Made by a program: the position numbers and the translations under genes. A stretch of 39,528 bases of DNA, taken from NCBI GenBank assembly GCA_903863295.1, contig CAIPBM010000077.1, forward strand, positions 1 to 39,528, given 5' to 3'. Source of the DNA: an uncultured Verrucomicrobiota bacterium (GTDB lineage: Bacteria > Verrucomicrobiota > Verrucomicrobiia > Methylacidiphilales > UBA1321). Positions 25,333 to 34,257 of this stretch are shown here, piece after piece. Numbering within the stretch: the first letter of the stretch is position 1; each line of letters starts with the position of its first letter. Below the pieces are notes generated by a model that saw only the letters and a program-made list of their open reading frames with translations, had not been told where the DNA came from and did not search any database.

Positions 25333-25845
25333 ATGAAATCACTTCCCGCCATCCTTATCGTTCTTTGCATCACCTGCTCCACCGGCTTTGCCGCCAGCAA
25401 GACTGCGCCTGCGGCAACGCCGGAATCCGCCCCCCAGGCCGCGACCGCTACTCCGGTTTCTACGCCCCCTCCTGCAACACCTGCACCTGCTCCAGCCGCC
25501 CCCGCTCCGGCCCCGGCACCAACGTTGAAGCTGGAAGACTTCATTCTCGACCTCGCCACAACCGCACAGCTCACGGACACCGAAAAGAAAGAAGTCGAAG
25601 ACAATTACCTCTCCGATGGCCCCAAACTCCTGGCCATCCTCAATAACGATGCTCTCTCTCCCTTGCAGAAAGCCCAGCAGGTCGCCGATATCCGCCTCGC
25701 CCGCAACGTCCGCATTGAAAGCATCCTGATCGACACCGACAAGCGCCATGCCTTCGTGATTATCGAGGCCAAGTACCGCGTTGCGCTGACCGACTTGGCC
25801 GCTAACGGTGGATGGAGTGCAGCAGCACCCGCCCCGGCCAAATAG
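25333..25845 (+). CDS. Secreted Ala/Pro-rich hypothetical protein
   Basis: 170 residues. A signal peptide (MKSLPAILIVLCITCSTGFA) precedes an Ala/Pro/Thr-rich linker of about 40 residues with repeated PAPAP units. A folded part follows (LKLEDFILDLATTAQLTDTE and later QQVADIRLARNVRIESI). The pattern suggests a periplasmic or cell-surface protein tethered by a flexible linker. The C-terminal helix-rich part with LTDTEKK and LSPLQKAQQVADIR resembles small Verrucomicrobial or Planctomycetal secreted proteins, but no family is certain. The 258 bases upstream show no other gene or clear regulatory site. Confidence 0.65.
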   Translation: MKSLPAILIVLCITCSTGFAASKTAPAATPESAPQAATATPVSTPPPATPAPAPAAPAPAPAPTLKLEDFILDLATTAQLTDTEKKEVEDNYLSDGPKLLAILNNDALSPLQKAQQVADIRLARNVRIESILIDTDKRHAFVIIEAKYRVALTDLAANGGWSAAAPAPAK

Positions 25846-25916
25846 CGTCCGTGTGAACCTTCTCCCCAATCACAAACCCGATTGCCATTACGGCACTATC
25901 ACAATAATATCACGGC

Positions 25917-26273
25917 ATGAAGAAAGCGGGCATCACCTGTTTGGCGGTTTTGATTCTCACAGCGTCATCGTTCTTTTATTCCTGCGCAAGAGCCGATGAC
26001 AATCCCCCGGCCACGCTCGCCGATGTCCACAAAATCTTACTTCAGGCTGCCGGTTACCAAAGCATTTCGGAACCAACCCCCGCGCAACAGACCGAGCTCC
26101 TCAAGAAAGCGCTCACGATGATTGAGCAAATCCCCCATGTCTACCATGGACAGCTCAAAGGTGCGACCCGCTCCATCAACGCCGCGCTTAGCGAGCTCAG
26201 CAATGGCGACCCCGCACACAAAGCCAAGGAAGATATCTACAACGCCGACGACCTGATCAAGTCGATCATGTAA
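25917..26273 (+). CDS. Small secreted hypothetical protein
   Basis: 118 residues. Signal peptide or lipoprotein-like start (MKKAGITCLAVLILTASSFF) followed by a Cys in YSCARADD, which is not a good lipobox. The mature part is helical (ELLKKALTMIEQIPHVYHGQ and a later AALSELSNGDPAHKAKEDIY). No family is recognised. It lies 71 bases after the previous secreted-protein gene in the same direction and may be part of the same unit. A possible weak terminator (CGTGCT/AGCACG, about 26284-26312) follows. Confidence 0.65.
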   Translation: MKKAGITCLAVLILTASSFFYSCARADDNPPATLADVHKILLQAAGYQSISEPTPAQQTELLKKALTMIEQIPHVYHGQLKGATRSINAALSELSNGDPAHKAKEDIYNADDLIKSIM

Positions 26274-26283
26274 AATCGCGATC

Positions 26284-26312
26284 TCGTGCTGGCAATAGCA
26301 CGATTTCATTTT
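26284..26312 (+). terminator. Possible intrinsic terminator after the small secreted gene
   Basis: A 7-bp stem TCGTGCT / AGCACGA with a six-base loop is followed by TTTCATTTT. It would end the small secreted-protein transcript before nadC. The stem is short, so the call is tentative. Confidence 0.5.
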
Positions 26313-26368
26313 GACAGAAGGCAAGACAGGGCCGATACCCTCTTCAGGCATATTGCTCTTTTTACTCC

Positions 26369-27223
26369 ATGATTATTCCTCCCCCCGACCCCGCGATTCT
26401 TCGTGAAGCCGCCTCCCGCGCCCTCGGGGAAGACCGTGGCCCCGCCGACATCACCACGCTCGCCTGCGTCGATTCTGAAGCCCAGGCCTCCGCGCGGATC
26501 TTCACCAAGGAAGCCTGTGTCCTTGCGGGTCTGCCGGTGGCTGAACACGTCTTCCGCGAGCAGGATCCCGCTTTGAAACTCACCGCGAGGCAGCAAGACG
26601 GCGCCACCCTTAAGACCGGTGACACCGTCCTGGAAATCCAAGGCTCCGCCGCGTCCATCCTCACCGCGGAGCGTTGTGCGCTCAATTTCATCCAGCAGCT
26701 TTCCGGCGTCGCCACCCAGACCCGGCTCTTTGTTGACGCCGCTGGTTCCCACACCAAGATTCTCGATACCCGCAAGACAATCCCCGGACTGCGGGCGCTT
26801 CAGAAATATGCGGTCCGTTGCGGCGGCGGCGTCAATCATCGCTTCGGCCTTTACGATCGCTTCCTGGTCAAGGACAACCATATCGCCCTCATGAAAGAAG
26901 GCCGTTCGCTGGCCCATGCGGTGAAAAAAGCCCGCACCCTCGATCCCAAGGCGATCCTCGAAGTTGAGGCTGACCGCATCGACCAAGTACGCGACATGGT
27001 CGAGTTGGGCGTCGATGTCATTCTCCTCGACAATATGTCACTGGAGGAGATGCGGGCCTGCGTCGTTCTGATAGCCGGTCGGGCCAAGACGGAGGCCTCC
27101 GGCAACATGACCCTGGACCGGATTAAAGATGTCGCCGCCACGGGGGTCGATTTCATCTCTGTCGGTGCGCTCACGCATACGATTCGCGCCATCGACTTTA
27201 GCCTGGAAATTCTTTCTAGATGA
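26369..27223 (+). CDS. nadC: Nicotinate-nucleotide pyrophosphorylase (carboxylating)
   Basis: 284 residues, normal length. Typical marks: ALGEDRGPADITT at the N-terminus, ERCALNFIQQLSGVATQT, DTRKTIPGLRALQKYAVRCG, GGGVNHRFGLYDRFLVKDNH, and the late DFISVGALTHTIRAIDFS. It joins quinolinate and PRPP to form nicotinate mononucleotide in de novo NAD synthesis. nadA and nadB are not adjacent. About 100 AT-rich bases separate it from the parA-type gene downstream. Confidence 0.96.
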   Translation: MIIPPPDPAILREAASRALGEDRGPADITTLACVDSEAQASARIFTKEACVLAGLPVAEHVFREQDPALKLTARQQDGATLKTGDTVLEIQGSAASILTAERCALNFIQQLSGVATQTRLFVDAAGSHTKILDTRKTIPGLRALQKYAVRCGGGVNHRFGLYDRFLVKDNHIALMKEGRSLAHAVKKARTLDPKAILEVEADRIDQVRDMVELGVDVILLDNMSLEEMRACVVLIAGRAKTEASGNMTLDRIKDVAATGVDFISVGALTHTIRAIDFSLEILSR

Positions 27224-27324
27224 TAACCATTAATTGATTACTCCAACATTTTTTTACTCGGCAGCATTTTTTTAGTTTCATGCTGGCGATAAACCGCTTG
27301 AGTAGGTAAAAGTTAAAACATCCT

Positions 27325-28140
27325 GTGATTACACTAGCCATATCAAGTCTCAAAGGGGGCGTAGGAAAATCCACATGCGCCATTAACCTTGCGTTCTCTC
27401 TCGCCAAGCGGGGATGGAAAACTCTTCTCGTCGATGCCGACCCGCAAGGCTCCGTCGGCCTCTCGCTCTCGCCCAGCGCCCAGGCCTACATTGGCCTCTA
27501 TGAAATCGTCGCCTCAGGCGTTCCGTTTGAGCAGGCCGCACTGAAGACGAAGCTCGATACGCTCAAGATCGTCATGGCTGGTAAAATCCCCAGCCAGGAA
27601 ATCTCCAAGTGGTGTGCCAGCCTGCAGGACGGCACCCGGCTCGCCCCTTTCTTCAAGACGGCCGCCGAAGGTGGCTATGACATCGTCATCCTCGATACGC
27701 CCTCCGGTCTTCACGGCCCCACGGAAGGCATTCTCCGCAGCTGTACGCACGTCCTCGTGCCCCAGCAGTGTGAGCCTCTCGCCCTCCGCTCACTCATGAT
27801 GACAGTCGATTTCCTCAACCAATTGCAGACGGAGAATGAGGAAGCCTGTTCTCTCGTGGGCGTGGTCTTGACCATGGCTGATCCCGATGTCGAGGACACC
27901 AAGAAAATCGTCGAGGAAATCAAGCGCGTACTCCCTCCGGAACTCGTTTTCCAGGCCATGCTTCCCCGCGATTCCGCCGTGATTCACGCCAGCATGAAGG
28001 GCATGCCGCTCGGCTTGATCCGCGGTGGCGCACCGCCGCCAATCGCGCTGGTATTTGATCAACTGGCCGCTGAACTCGAAGCAAAACTCGACTTGGTCGT
28101 TCCCCCACAAAGTGATGAGTACGTCTCCCTCGTGGTTTGA
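27325..28140 (+). CDS. ParA/MinD-family partition ATPase
   Basis: 271 residues from a GTG. A deviant Walker A, KGGVGKST with the signature Lys, lies near the N-terminus, followed by LLVDADPQGSVGLSL and a Walker B-type VILDTPSG. Such ATPases position DNA, polar proteins or protein arrays. No parB and no parS-like site was seen; the next gene overlaps it by 26 bases and encodes a long coiled-coil protein. This suggests an orphan ParA working with a coiled-coil partner instead of chromosome partition, an inference only. Confidence 0.88.
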   Translation: MITLAISSLKGGVGKSTCAINLAFSLAKRGWKTLLVDADPQGSVGLSLSPSAQAYIGLYEIVASGVPFEQAALKTKLDTLKIVMAGKIPSQEISKWCASLQDGTRLAPFFKTAAEGGYDIVILDTPSGLHGPTEGILRSCTHVLVPQQCEPLALRSLMMTVDFLNQLQTENEEACSLVGVVLTMADPDVEDTKKIVEEIKRVLPPELVFQAMLPRDSAVIHASMKGMPLGLIRGGAPPPIALVFDQLAAELEAKLDLVVPPQSDEYVSLVV

Positions 28141-29731
28141 TCAGGACAAGTTTTCCCGCCTGGTCAAAAAGGTGGGACCCAAGTCGGCACCGACTCAATC
28201 TCTACCTGAGTCGGGCCCCGGTCAGCCGGAGGTAACATCGAGCCAGCCGGTGTTGGTGCAAAAGCCCTCCGCACCTCCCACGACGTCGCAACGGATGATG
28301 ACCTCCCAGTCCGTCTCGCTGAAAAAGGTCTTCGAGACGCCGGAAAAGCCGGTCGAAGCCAAGCGGGAGGATGAACCGATCCGGGCCCCGGCGGAATCTC
28401 CCTCGACCACAGGCACCCTTTCCCCTCCCGCCGAGCCTGCCGTGCTCCGGCGCCGCACCGCTCCCCTGCCCGCGCTTAAGTCTGTTTTCAAGTACGATAG
28501 CCTACCCAAGCAAGCCCCCAGTCTCAATAATTCGGTCACGGGCCCCGTGAGCTTAAAATCCACGGACATCCCCGTTAACGAGCCCGCACCTGCGCCCACC
28601 ATCCCGGAAAAGTCTCCGGTTGAATCGAGCGAAGTAAAAGCCCCTGCCGTTTCCAATTCCCTCACTTCCCAGTCGGTCGAGGATCTATCCGCCGCTTGGG
28701 AGAAAATCGCCCAGCTTAATGAGGAATTGAGCCAGGCGACCCAGGATCGTGACCAAGCCGTCAAGGAAGGCATCCTCCTGCGCGAACAGCTGAAACAAGC
28801 TGATGAGCAACTTGAAAGCCTCGAAAATGGCACCGCTCCATCAGCGACTCCAACCAGCGTCAGCAAAGAACGGGATGAAGCGCTGGCCGAGATCAAATCC
28901 CTTCGCGAAGAACTTCGTCTGGCACGTGAAAAAAAACAGGGTGGAAGTGATACCGACTCGGACGAGCTTGCCTACGTCACCCGCGAACGGGACGAAATCC
29001 GGAGCGATTATGCAGAACTCCGGGAACAGTTTGAAAACCTGAAGCAGGATGTTCTTTATGGTAAAACCGGAGCCGAAGCGCCCAATCCGGAACTTACCGC
29101 TGAACTCGATGCCGTTCGCCTTCAGCTGAGTGACCGTGAAAAAGAGCTCGAGTCGACCCAGCATAAATTTGCCGGTCTGGAAAAGGAGCTCGAAGACTCC
29201 CGCCAAAAACTGTCAGAACGCGAGAAGGATCAAGAATCTTCCAGTCAGAAACTTTCCGCCCACGAAAAAGACCTCGAAACCCTCCGGACACAACTCGCCG
29301 AGCGCGACAAGGAAGTCGAATCGATCCGCCAGCAACTTTCTGATCGTGACAAGGAAATCGAATCCATTCGCCAAAAACTTTCTGAGCGGGAGCAGGAAAT
29401 TGCCGGAGCCAAATCCGCAACGACCGGCACGCATGAGGAGATCGAATCACTTAAGAAGGAGATAGCGACCCTTCGCGATCAAGTTGTCCAGGCCAAGGAA
29501 GAGGCCTCGATTCCCCAGCGTGGACTCGCCCTCAGCCAGAAAGCGCTCCAGGAAACCCGCGATACCCTGCGTGAAGTCACGGAAAGCGCCTCCGCTGCCA
29601 AGGTTAGCCTCGACAATCTCAAGAAAGAGAACGCAACGCTTGTCCAGCAGAACATGCTGCTTCAGGCCCAGCACGATCAGGTTTCCCGCGAGCTCAGCTC
29701 CGTCAAAGCCAAGCTCTCCGCCAAAAGCTGA
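28115..29731 (+). CDS. Long coiled-coil protein with 14-residue repeats, coupled to the ParA gene
   Basis: 538 residues from the ATG at 28115, with a possible GTG at 28112. The longer frame to 28025 would overlap the ParA gene by 116 bases. A basic head (SWFDQDKFSRLVKKVG) leads into a Pro/Ser/Thr-rich, probably disordered region (about 20-190). A long coiled coil follows to the C-terminus. Within it are seven 14-residue units of the type LSDREKELESTQHK, two heptads each (bases 29126-29419). It overlaps the end of the ParA gene, so it probably acts with that ATPase, perhaps as a scaffold or cargo anchor. No known family is recognised. Confidence 0.75.
   Translation: MSTSPSWFDQDKFSRLVKKVGPKSAPTQSLPESGPGQPEVTSSQPVLVQKPSAPPTTSQRMMTSQSVSLKKVFETPEKPVEAKREDEPIRAPAESPSTTGTLSPPAEPAVLRRRTAPLPALKSVFKYDSLPKQAPSLNNSVTGPVSLKSTDIPVNEPAPAPTIPEKSPVESSEVKAPAVSNSLTSQSVEDLSAAWEKIAQLNEELSQATQDRDQAVKEGILLREQLKQADEQLESLENGTAPSATPTSVSKERDEALAEIKSLREELRLAREKKQGGSDTDSDELAYVTRERDEIRSDYAELREQFENLKQDVLYGKTGAEAPNPELTAELDAVRLQLSDREKELESTQHKFAGLEKELEDSRQKLSEREKDQESSSQKLSAHEKDLETLRTQLAERDKEVESIRQQLSDRDKEIESIRQKLSEREQEIAGAKSATTGTHEEIESLKKEIATLRDQVVQAKEEASIPQRGLALSQKALQETRDTLREVTESASAAKVSLDNLKKENATLVQQNMLLQAQHDQVSRELSSVKAKLSAKS
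29126..29419 (+). repeat. Seven in-frame 42-bp tandem units in the coiled-coil gene
   Basis: Units begin at 29126, 29168, 29210, 29252, 29294, 29336 and 29378 with exact 42-base spacing. The codons differ between units but the protein pattern L-S-x-R-E/D-K-E-x-E-S-x-x-Q-K is kept, so selection or old duplication maintains it. Confidence 0.85.
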
Positions 29732-29781
29732 GCAATCTTCTCGGGAGCTCTGCAAGAGTCGTTCAGCGCCATGCTGTGGTG

Positions 29782-29803
29782 CCGCCGCTGTCCCCAGCGG
29801 CGG
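29782..29803. repeat. Perfect hairpin at a convergent gene junction
   Basis: CCGCCGCTG (29782-29790), loop TCCC, CAGCGGCGG (29795-29803). It resembles the third hairpin at 9301-9322. It lies between the converging coiled-coil and ispA genes and may stop both transcripts, although no T-run follows. Confidence 0.75.
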
Positions 29804-29833
29804 ATGGTTGACTCGATCCCAAGTAACCAAACC

Positions 29834-30718
29834 TCAATTCTCGCGCTTGAGCAGGTAATCGGCGATCGCTTCCAGAGGCCCTGCATCCTTGCCGAAGGGC
29901 TTCAGCGCCGCGCGAGCGCGGGCGGTAAGCCGGTCCGCCTCTTTCTTCGCTTTTTCGAGGCCAAGCAGCGCCGGGTAAGTTGCCTTCTGCGCGGCGATAT
30001 CCTTGCCGGCGCTCTTGCCTAACTTCTCCGTCGTCTGGGTGACATCAAGGATGTCGTCAATCACCTGAAAGGCGAGGCCCAGGCTCTGGCCGAAATCGGT
30101 CAGCCGCTCCAGTTGCTTCGGCGTGGCGTTAGCCGACATCGCCCCAAGCCGGATCGAGCTGGCAATCAGCGCGGCGGTCTTGTTTTCGTGAATGTACCGG
30201 AGTTGCGCCGGGGTGATCTTCTTCCCCTCGCCTTCCAGGTCGGCCACCTGTCCCGCCACCAGCGCCTGGCTGCCCGAAGCCTTGGCCAGCTCCAGGATGA
30301 CATCGGCGTGCGAATAACGGGGCCACGATTTGCACTGCGCGGCGATTTCAAATGCAATGGTCAGCAACGCGTCGCCCGCCAGCACCGCGATCCCTTCCCC
30401 ATAAACTTTGTGGGAAGTCGGCTTGCCACGACGAAAGTCATCATTATCCATCGAGGGAAGATCGTCGTGAATCAACGAATAGGTATGGATACACTCCAAG
30501 GCGCAGGCTAACGGCAGCGCTTCCTCAATTTTCCCGTGCAACACTTCCGCCGTCGCGACACAGATGATGGGGCGGAGTCGTTTACCTCCGGCAAAAATGC
30601 TGTAGCGCATCGCCTGGTGAATGGTTTTGGGGCGAGTGCCTGCGGAGGGTAGAAAGCGATTAAGCGCCACTTCGACTTTTTTCTGGCGCGTCGACCAGTA
30701 ATGAGAGAAATCCATCAT
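29834..30718 (-). CDS. ispA: Farnesyl diphosphate synthase-like polyprenyl synthetase
   Basis: 294 residues from the ATG at 30718; a TTG at 30751 with a possible GGAGAG upstream is the alternative. The first Asp-rich motif is DDLPSMD followed by NDDFRRG, in the context CIHTYSLIHDDLP close to E. coli IspA. The second is DDILD. GGKRLRP, LAGDALLTIAF and the GKPTSHK stretch also fit. It condenses isopentenyl and allylic diphosphates, most likely to farnesyl diphosphate, for quinones, undecaprenyl phosphate or carotenoids. The IspA-like motif context favours C15, but the chain length is not certain. It is divergent from lpxK. Confidence 0.9.
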   Translation of the reverse strand: MMDFSHYWSTRQKKVEVALNRFLPSAGTRPKTIHQAMRYSIFAGGKRLRPIICVATAEVLHGKIEEALPLACALECIHTYSLIHDDLPSMDNDDFRRGKPTSHKVYGEGIAVLAGDALLTIAFEIAAQCKSWPRYSHADVILELAKASGSQALVAGQVADLEGEGKKITPAQLRYIHENKTAALIASSIRLGAMSANATPKQLERLTDFGQSLGLAFQVIDDILDVTQTTEKLGKSAGKDIAAQKATYPALLGLEKAKKEADRLTARARAALKPFGKDAGPLEAIADYLLKREN

Positions 30719-30855
30719 CGGATTTATGCGAACGACGAGGCCCTTTGGCAATCTTGTTTCTCTCCAAGGTGACGATTCTCTTCACCAAAGCCATACATCG
30801 TCTTGGCTCGGAGGCCGAGTTGTGAGATACATTCCTGTCCCTTTCACCCTTTCTC

Positions 30856-32046
30856 ATGCCACGCGCCTCCAACCGTTTTGATCGAATCGAGCAATTTGCC
30901 GTCGATGTCATCCTGGAGCGGCGCTGGGGTTTCCGCGCAGGCGTTTTCCGGCTGCTCCTCTGGTTCCTCTCGGGCATCTATCGTGTCATTGTCCAGGCGC
31001 GCCTCAAGTGGTTTGAGAGCCGGATGGGCTCCGTGCATGCGCTCGGCTGTCTGGTCATCAGCGTCGGCAATCTCACCGTCGGCGGGACAGGAAAGACTCC
31101 GGTTGTAGAGCTTTTCGCCCGGGAATTGACCCGGCGCGGGCGGAAAGTCGCCGTCCTCAGCCGGGGTTACAAAAGTCAGCCCGCGCCTTTCCCGCAAACC
31201 CTCGTGGACCGCTTCCGGCCCATTGAACGGCGTCACCCACCACGGGTCGTCTCGGATGGCCGCTCGCTCTTGCTCGATTCCGAGATGGCGGGCGACGAGC
31301 CGTTCATGCTCGCCTCCAATCTCAAGGATGTCCTCGTCCTCGTCGATAAGGACCGGGTCAAAAGCGGACTCCACGCGATTCGCAAGTTCGGCTGCGACAC
31401 GCTGCTCCTCGACGATGGCCTCCAGTTCCTTCGCCTGAAGGAGCGGATCGACATCATTCTCGTCGACCGGGAATCGCCCTTCGCTAACCGCTATCTCCTC
31501 CCACGCGGGCTACTGCGTGAACCACCTGAACAACTCCGCCGCGCCAACATCATTTTCATCACGAAGTGCGATGGCCGCGATCTCTCGGAACTCAAGGCCG
31601 AGTTGCGCCGCTACAATGGCCATGCCGAATTTGTCGAATGCTGCCACAAGCCGCTTCATCTCGAGGAAGTCTTCACCCATGAAGTGAAACCCCTTTCCTT
31701 CCTCAAGGACCTACGCGTCGGCTCCATCTCCGGCATCGCGCGGCCCGAAAGCTTTGAGGAAGGGCTCAAAAAACTCGGCGTCGAATTAATCTATTCGCGC
31801 CATTTCGCCGATCACCACCGGTTCAGCGAAAACGAGATCGCCCGCATGTTTGAGCGCAGCAAGGCCCGCGGTGCCCGCGCCGTCATCACCACGGAAAAAG
31901 ATTCGGTTCGGTTTCCCCGCCTCGGCAAACGTCCCCTGCCTGTCTATTTCCTCCGTGTCGAGATCGAGATCATGCGCGGCCACGATGCCTTCCAACGGTG
32001 CCTCGACCATATGTGCCGCTACCAAGAAGAGCCTGCCCTTGTTTAA
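30856..32046 (+). CDS. lpxK: Tetraacyldisaccharide 4'-kinase
   Basis: 396 residues, somewhat longer than the typical 330 or so. An N-terminal membrane helix (about 28-48, [18 protein letters not shown]) precedes the P-loop [16 protein letters not shown]. The segment [11 protein letters not shown] and the late [14 protein letters not shown] complete the family pattern. It phosphorylates the 4' position of the lipid A disaccharide at the inner membrane, so the host makes lipopolysaccharide. The glycosyltransferase gene that follows (65 bases) fits the same pathway. Confidence 0.93.
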   Translation: MPRASNRFDRIEQFAVDVILERRWGFRAGVFRLLLWFLSGIYRVIVQARLKWFESRMGSVHALGCLVISVGNLTVGGTGKTPVVELFARELTRRGRKVAVLSRGYKSQPAPFPQTLVDRFRPIERRHPPRVVSDGRSLLLDSEMAGDEPFMLASNLKDVLVLVDKDRVKSGLHAIRKFGCDTLLLDDGLQFLRLKERIDIILVDRESPFANRYLLPRGLLREPPEQLRRANIIFITKCDGRDLSELKAELRRYNGHAEFVECCHKPLHLEEVFTHEVKPLSFLKDLRVGSISGIARPESFEEGLKKLGVELIYSRHFADHHRFSENEIARMFERSKARGARAVITTEKDSVRFPRLGKRPLPVYFLRVEIEIMRGHDAFQRCLDHMCRYQEEPALV

Positions 32047-32111
32047 CCCGGTAAAACCCGCAGCAAATATCTTCGATCTTCCCGCCAAAGGTGTTAGAAC
32101 CCTTTTCACGC

Positions 32112-33191
32112 ATGGCGGCAACTGAGCTAACGAAATCCCCGCGCAACTGGCGCATCGCCTTTCTCCGGAGGCGTTTTTCCCCGACCGGAGGTGCCGAGCG
32201 CTATCTGCTCCGCCTCGCCTCCGGCCTGATGGCCAGCGGCCACCAGATCACCCTCTACTGCGAGGATTGGTCGCCCCGCGAAAACCCGTTCCAAGCCGTC
32301 CGCAAGATCGATTCGAATTCGCCCGAGGGCTTTGCCCGCAAGGTCATGGCCCAGCCCCTGCGCGACCGCCATGACATCATTTTCAGCCTTGAGCGTGTCC
32401 CCGGTTGCGACCTCTACCGCGCGGGAGACGGCCTCCATGCCGACTGGCTCGCCCATCGAAAATCGTTCGCCCCGGTCATGGGCCGGATCCGCACCTGGCT
32501 TCGGCCCAAGAACCGGCAGCTTTGCGATCTTGAAGCCAAAATCTTTACCCCGGCAGGTGTGCGCCGCGTCATTTGCAACTCGCGTTTCGTGGCTAACCAG
32601 ATCACCAAGCGCTTCCAGTATCCGATTGAACGCATCGATGTTGTTTATAATGGCGTCCCTTACCAGCAATTCAGCAAGGGCGACCGTGCGCTGGGACGCA
32701 AGGCCCTGGAACTTGCCGAGAAGGACTACGTCGTGCTCCTCGTCGGCGCGGGCAGCGAACGCAAGGGCCACGCCATCGCCCGCCTGGCCATGACCCGCAT
32801 CAGGAACAAAAACGCCAAGCTGGTCATCGTCGATACTCCGCCGCCCGTCGCCATGCCTCATGTCTATGCCGCCGCCGACGTGTTCATCCTGCCGACGCTT
32901 TACGATCCCTTTGCCAACGTCACGCTGGAAGCGCTCGCCGCTGGCTTGCCCGTGATCACCTCCGCGCAGAACGGAGCCTCGGAAATCATCACTGAAGGTA
33001 AAAACGGCTTTGTTCTGCCAAGGGCCAACGACCTCAAAAAAATCGTGACGTTGCTTAATGACCTCGAGGACTCGGCGCGTCGGGCCGCCCTGCGCGAACC
33101 TGCCCAAGCCCTCGCCCAGCAACACGATCTCCCCAGAAATGTCAGCGAGACCCTGGCTGTCTTTGAGAAGCTCGCCTTCAGCCCGAGATAA
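32112..33191 (+). CDS. GT4-family glycosyltransferase, WaaG-like
   Basis: 359 residues from the ATG at 32112; the frame extends to 32091 without family similarity. It begins WRIAFLRRRFSPTGGAERYL, the N-terminal Rossmann region of LPS core glycosyltransferases, and has DPFANVTLEALAAGLPVIT and NGASEII, the nucleotide-sugar site of GT4 enzymes. It probably adds a hexose to the LPS core or another envelope glycan from a nucleotide donor. Its position behind lpxK supports an LPS role; the exact sugar is unknown. It converges on the EamA gene. Confidence 0.85.
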   Translation: MAATELTKSPRNWRIAFLRRRFSPTGGAERYLLRLASGLMASGHQITLYCEDWSPRENPFQAVRKIDSNSPEGFARKVMAQPLRDRHDIIFSLERVPGCDLYRAGDGLHADWLAHRKSFAPVMGRIRTWLRPKNRQLCDLEAKIFTPAGVRRVICNSRFVANQITKRFQYPIERIDVVYNGVPYQQFSKGDRALGRKALELAEKDYVVLLVGAGSERKGHAIARLAMTRIRNKNAKLVIVDTPPPVAMPHVYAAADVFILPTLYDPFANVTLEALAAGLPVITSAQNGASEIITEGKNGFVLPRANDLKKIVTLLNDLEDSARRAALREPAQALAQQHDLPRNVSETLAVFEKLAFSPR

Positions 33192-33204
33192 AATTGCCCC
33201 CCCC

Positions 33205-33273
33205 TGTAGCGGCGGTCTATGACCGTCGTGCCTTTTCTCAGAGGTAGCCGTCGCACGGAGTGCGACGGCTACC
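33205..33273. repeat. Two REP-like hairpins at a convergent gene junction
   Basis: CGGCGGTCTATGACCGTCG (33210-33228) is an exact copy of 9262-9280. It is followed by a perfect 14-bp stem GGTAGCCGTCGCAC / GTGCGACGGCTACC (33243-33256 with 33260-33273). Both modules also occur near 9226-9280 in the other order. They lie between the converging GT4 and EamA genes. Confidence 0.85.
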
Positions 33274-33282
33274 CAATTCAGC

Positions 33283-34257
33283 TCACTCCCGCTTTTCGGT
33301 CGCCACTAGGATCGTCGCCGCCACAATCAGCGTGCCTCCCAGCAGCAGCGCCAATCCGAGTATCTCATTGGGGTAGGATATGCCTGCCAGCTCTGAAATC
33401 CATCCCGGCAGAAACGAGGAAAGTCCGGTGGCGATGACCGGCTCAATGCAATAAATCAGCCCCGCTTCTGTCGCGCTGATATACCGCTGCCAGGTGTTCA
33501 TGATGAAATAATTGACCACGGTGCAGAACAGCACCAGAACCGCCGTCATCTCCACCAGCACCGGCGTTCCCACCAACGGCACAACATCCCGCGCCGCGCC
33601 CCCCATCCCAAAATAACCGACGACAAACATCGCGGTCAGAATCGCGAACATGATCAACGTCACCAGCCCCGACCGATTGGCCGCATACATCGGCCGTTCC
33701 ACCCAGACGATCTGGCACGCCAGAAAAAGTGTGCTGATGATAATGACCATTTCCCCAGGCCCCAGACGCAAATGCTGCATCAGACCGGGACTCAGCATCG
33801 CCACTCCGATCAACACCAGGACACATGCCACCATGACTCGCGGACTCGGCAAGCGTCGATCCCGCAGCGCGACAATCAACGGGACGATCAGTGTATAGAG
33901 CTGCGTTAAAAAGGCCGAAACGGAGGCATCCGTCCAGGCCAACCCGAGCGTTTGAAAATAAAGCCCCACCCCGGCGAAAAGCCCGAGGCCTATCGATTGA
34001 CTCCACTCTGCCCGGGTAACATTGAGCAAGCCCCGTCCATAAAACGGCAATAACACCAGCGTGGCGAGGCCGAACCGGATCGCCATATCGGCGCAGGCCA
34101 GCGCGGAGTCGGAAACCTGCGGGACATGGGCCTTTTGCGCCAACTCGAGTCCGCGTACGAGCGGAAAACTGAGCGCCCACAAAAGCGTCGCGCCGATGAG
34201 CAGTGCACGCGCTCGACGAACCAGTACCGGGGTAGGATGAGATTCTGGAGTTTCCAC
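33283..34257 (-). CDS. EamA/DMT-family transporter
   Basis: 324 residues with about ten hydrophobic helices: ALLIGATLLWALSFPLVRG near the N-terminus, a second EamA repeat around GEMVIIISTLFLACQIVWVE, and a C-terminal LGLALLLGGTLIVAATILVA. Two EamA domains are typical of the drug/metabolite transporter group of inner-membrane exporters or permeases. The segment SVSAFLTQLYTLIVPLI and the later YISATEAGLIYCIEPVIATG are typical of the family. Substrate cannot be predicted. It is divergent from kdsD. Confidence 0.9.
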   Translation of the reverse strand: METPESHPTPVLVRRARALLIGATLLWALSFPLVRGLELAQKAHVPQVSDSALACADMAIRFGLATLVLLPFYGRGLLNVTRAEWSQSIGLGLFAGVGLYFQTLGLAWTDASVSAFLTQLYTLIVPLIVALRDRRLPSPRVMVACVLVLIGVAMLSPGLMQHLRLGPGEMVIIISTLFLACQIVWVERPMYAANRSGLVTLIMFAILTAMFVVGYFGMGGAARDVVPLVGTPVLVEMTAVLVLFCTVVNYFIMNTWQRYISATEAGLIYCIEPVIATGLSSFLPGWISELAGISYPNEILGLALLLGGTLIVAATILVATEKRE

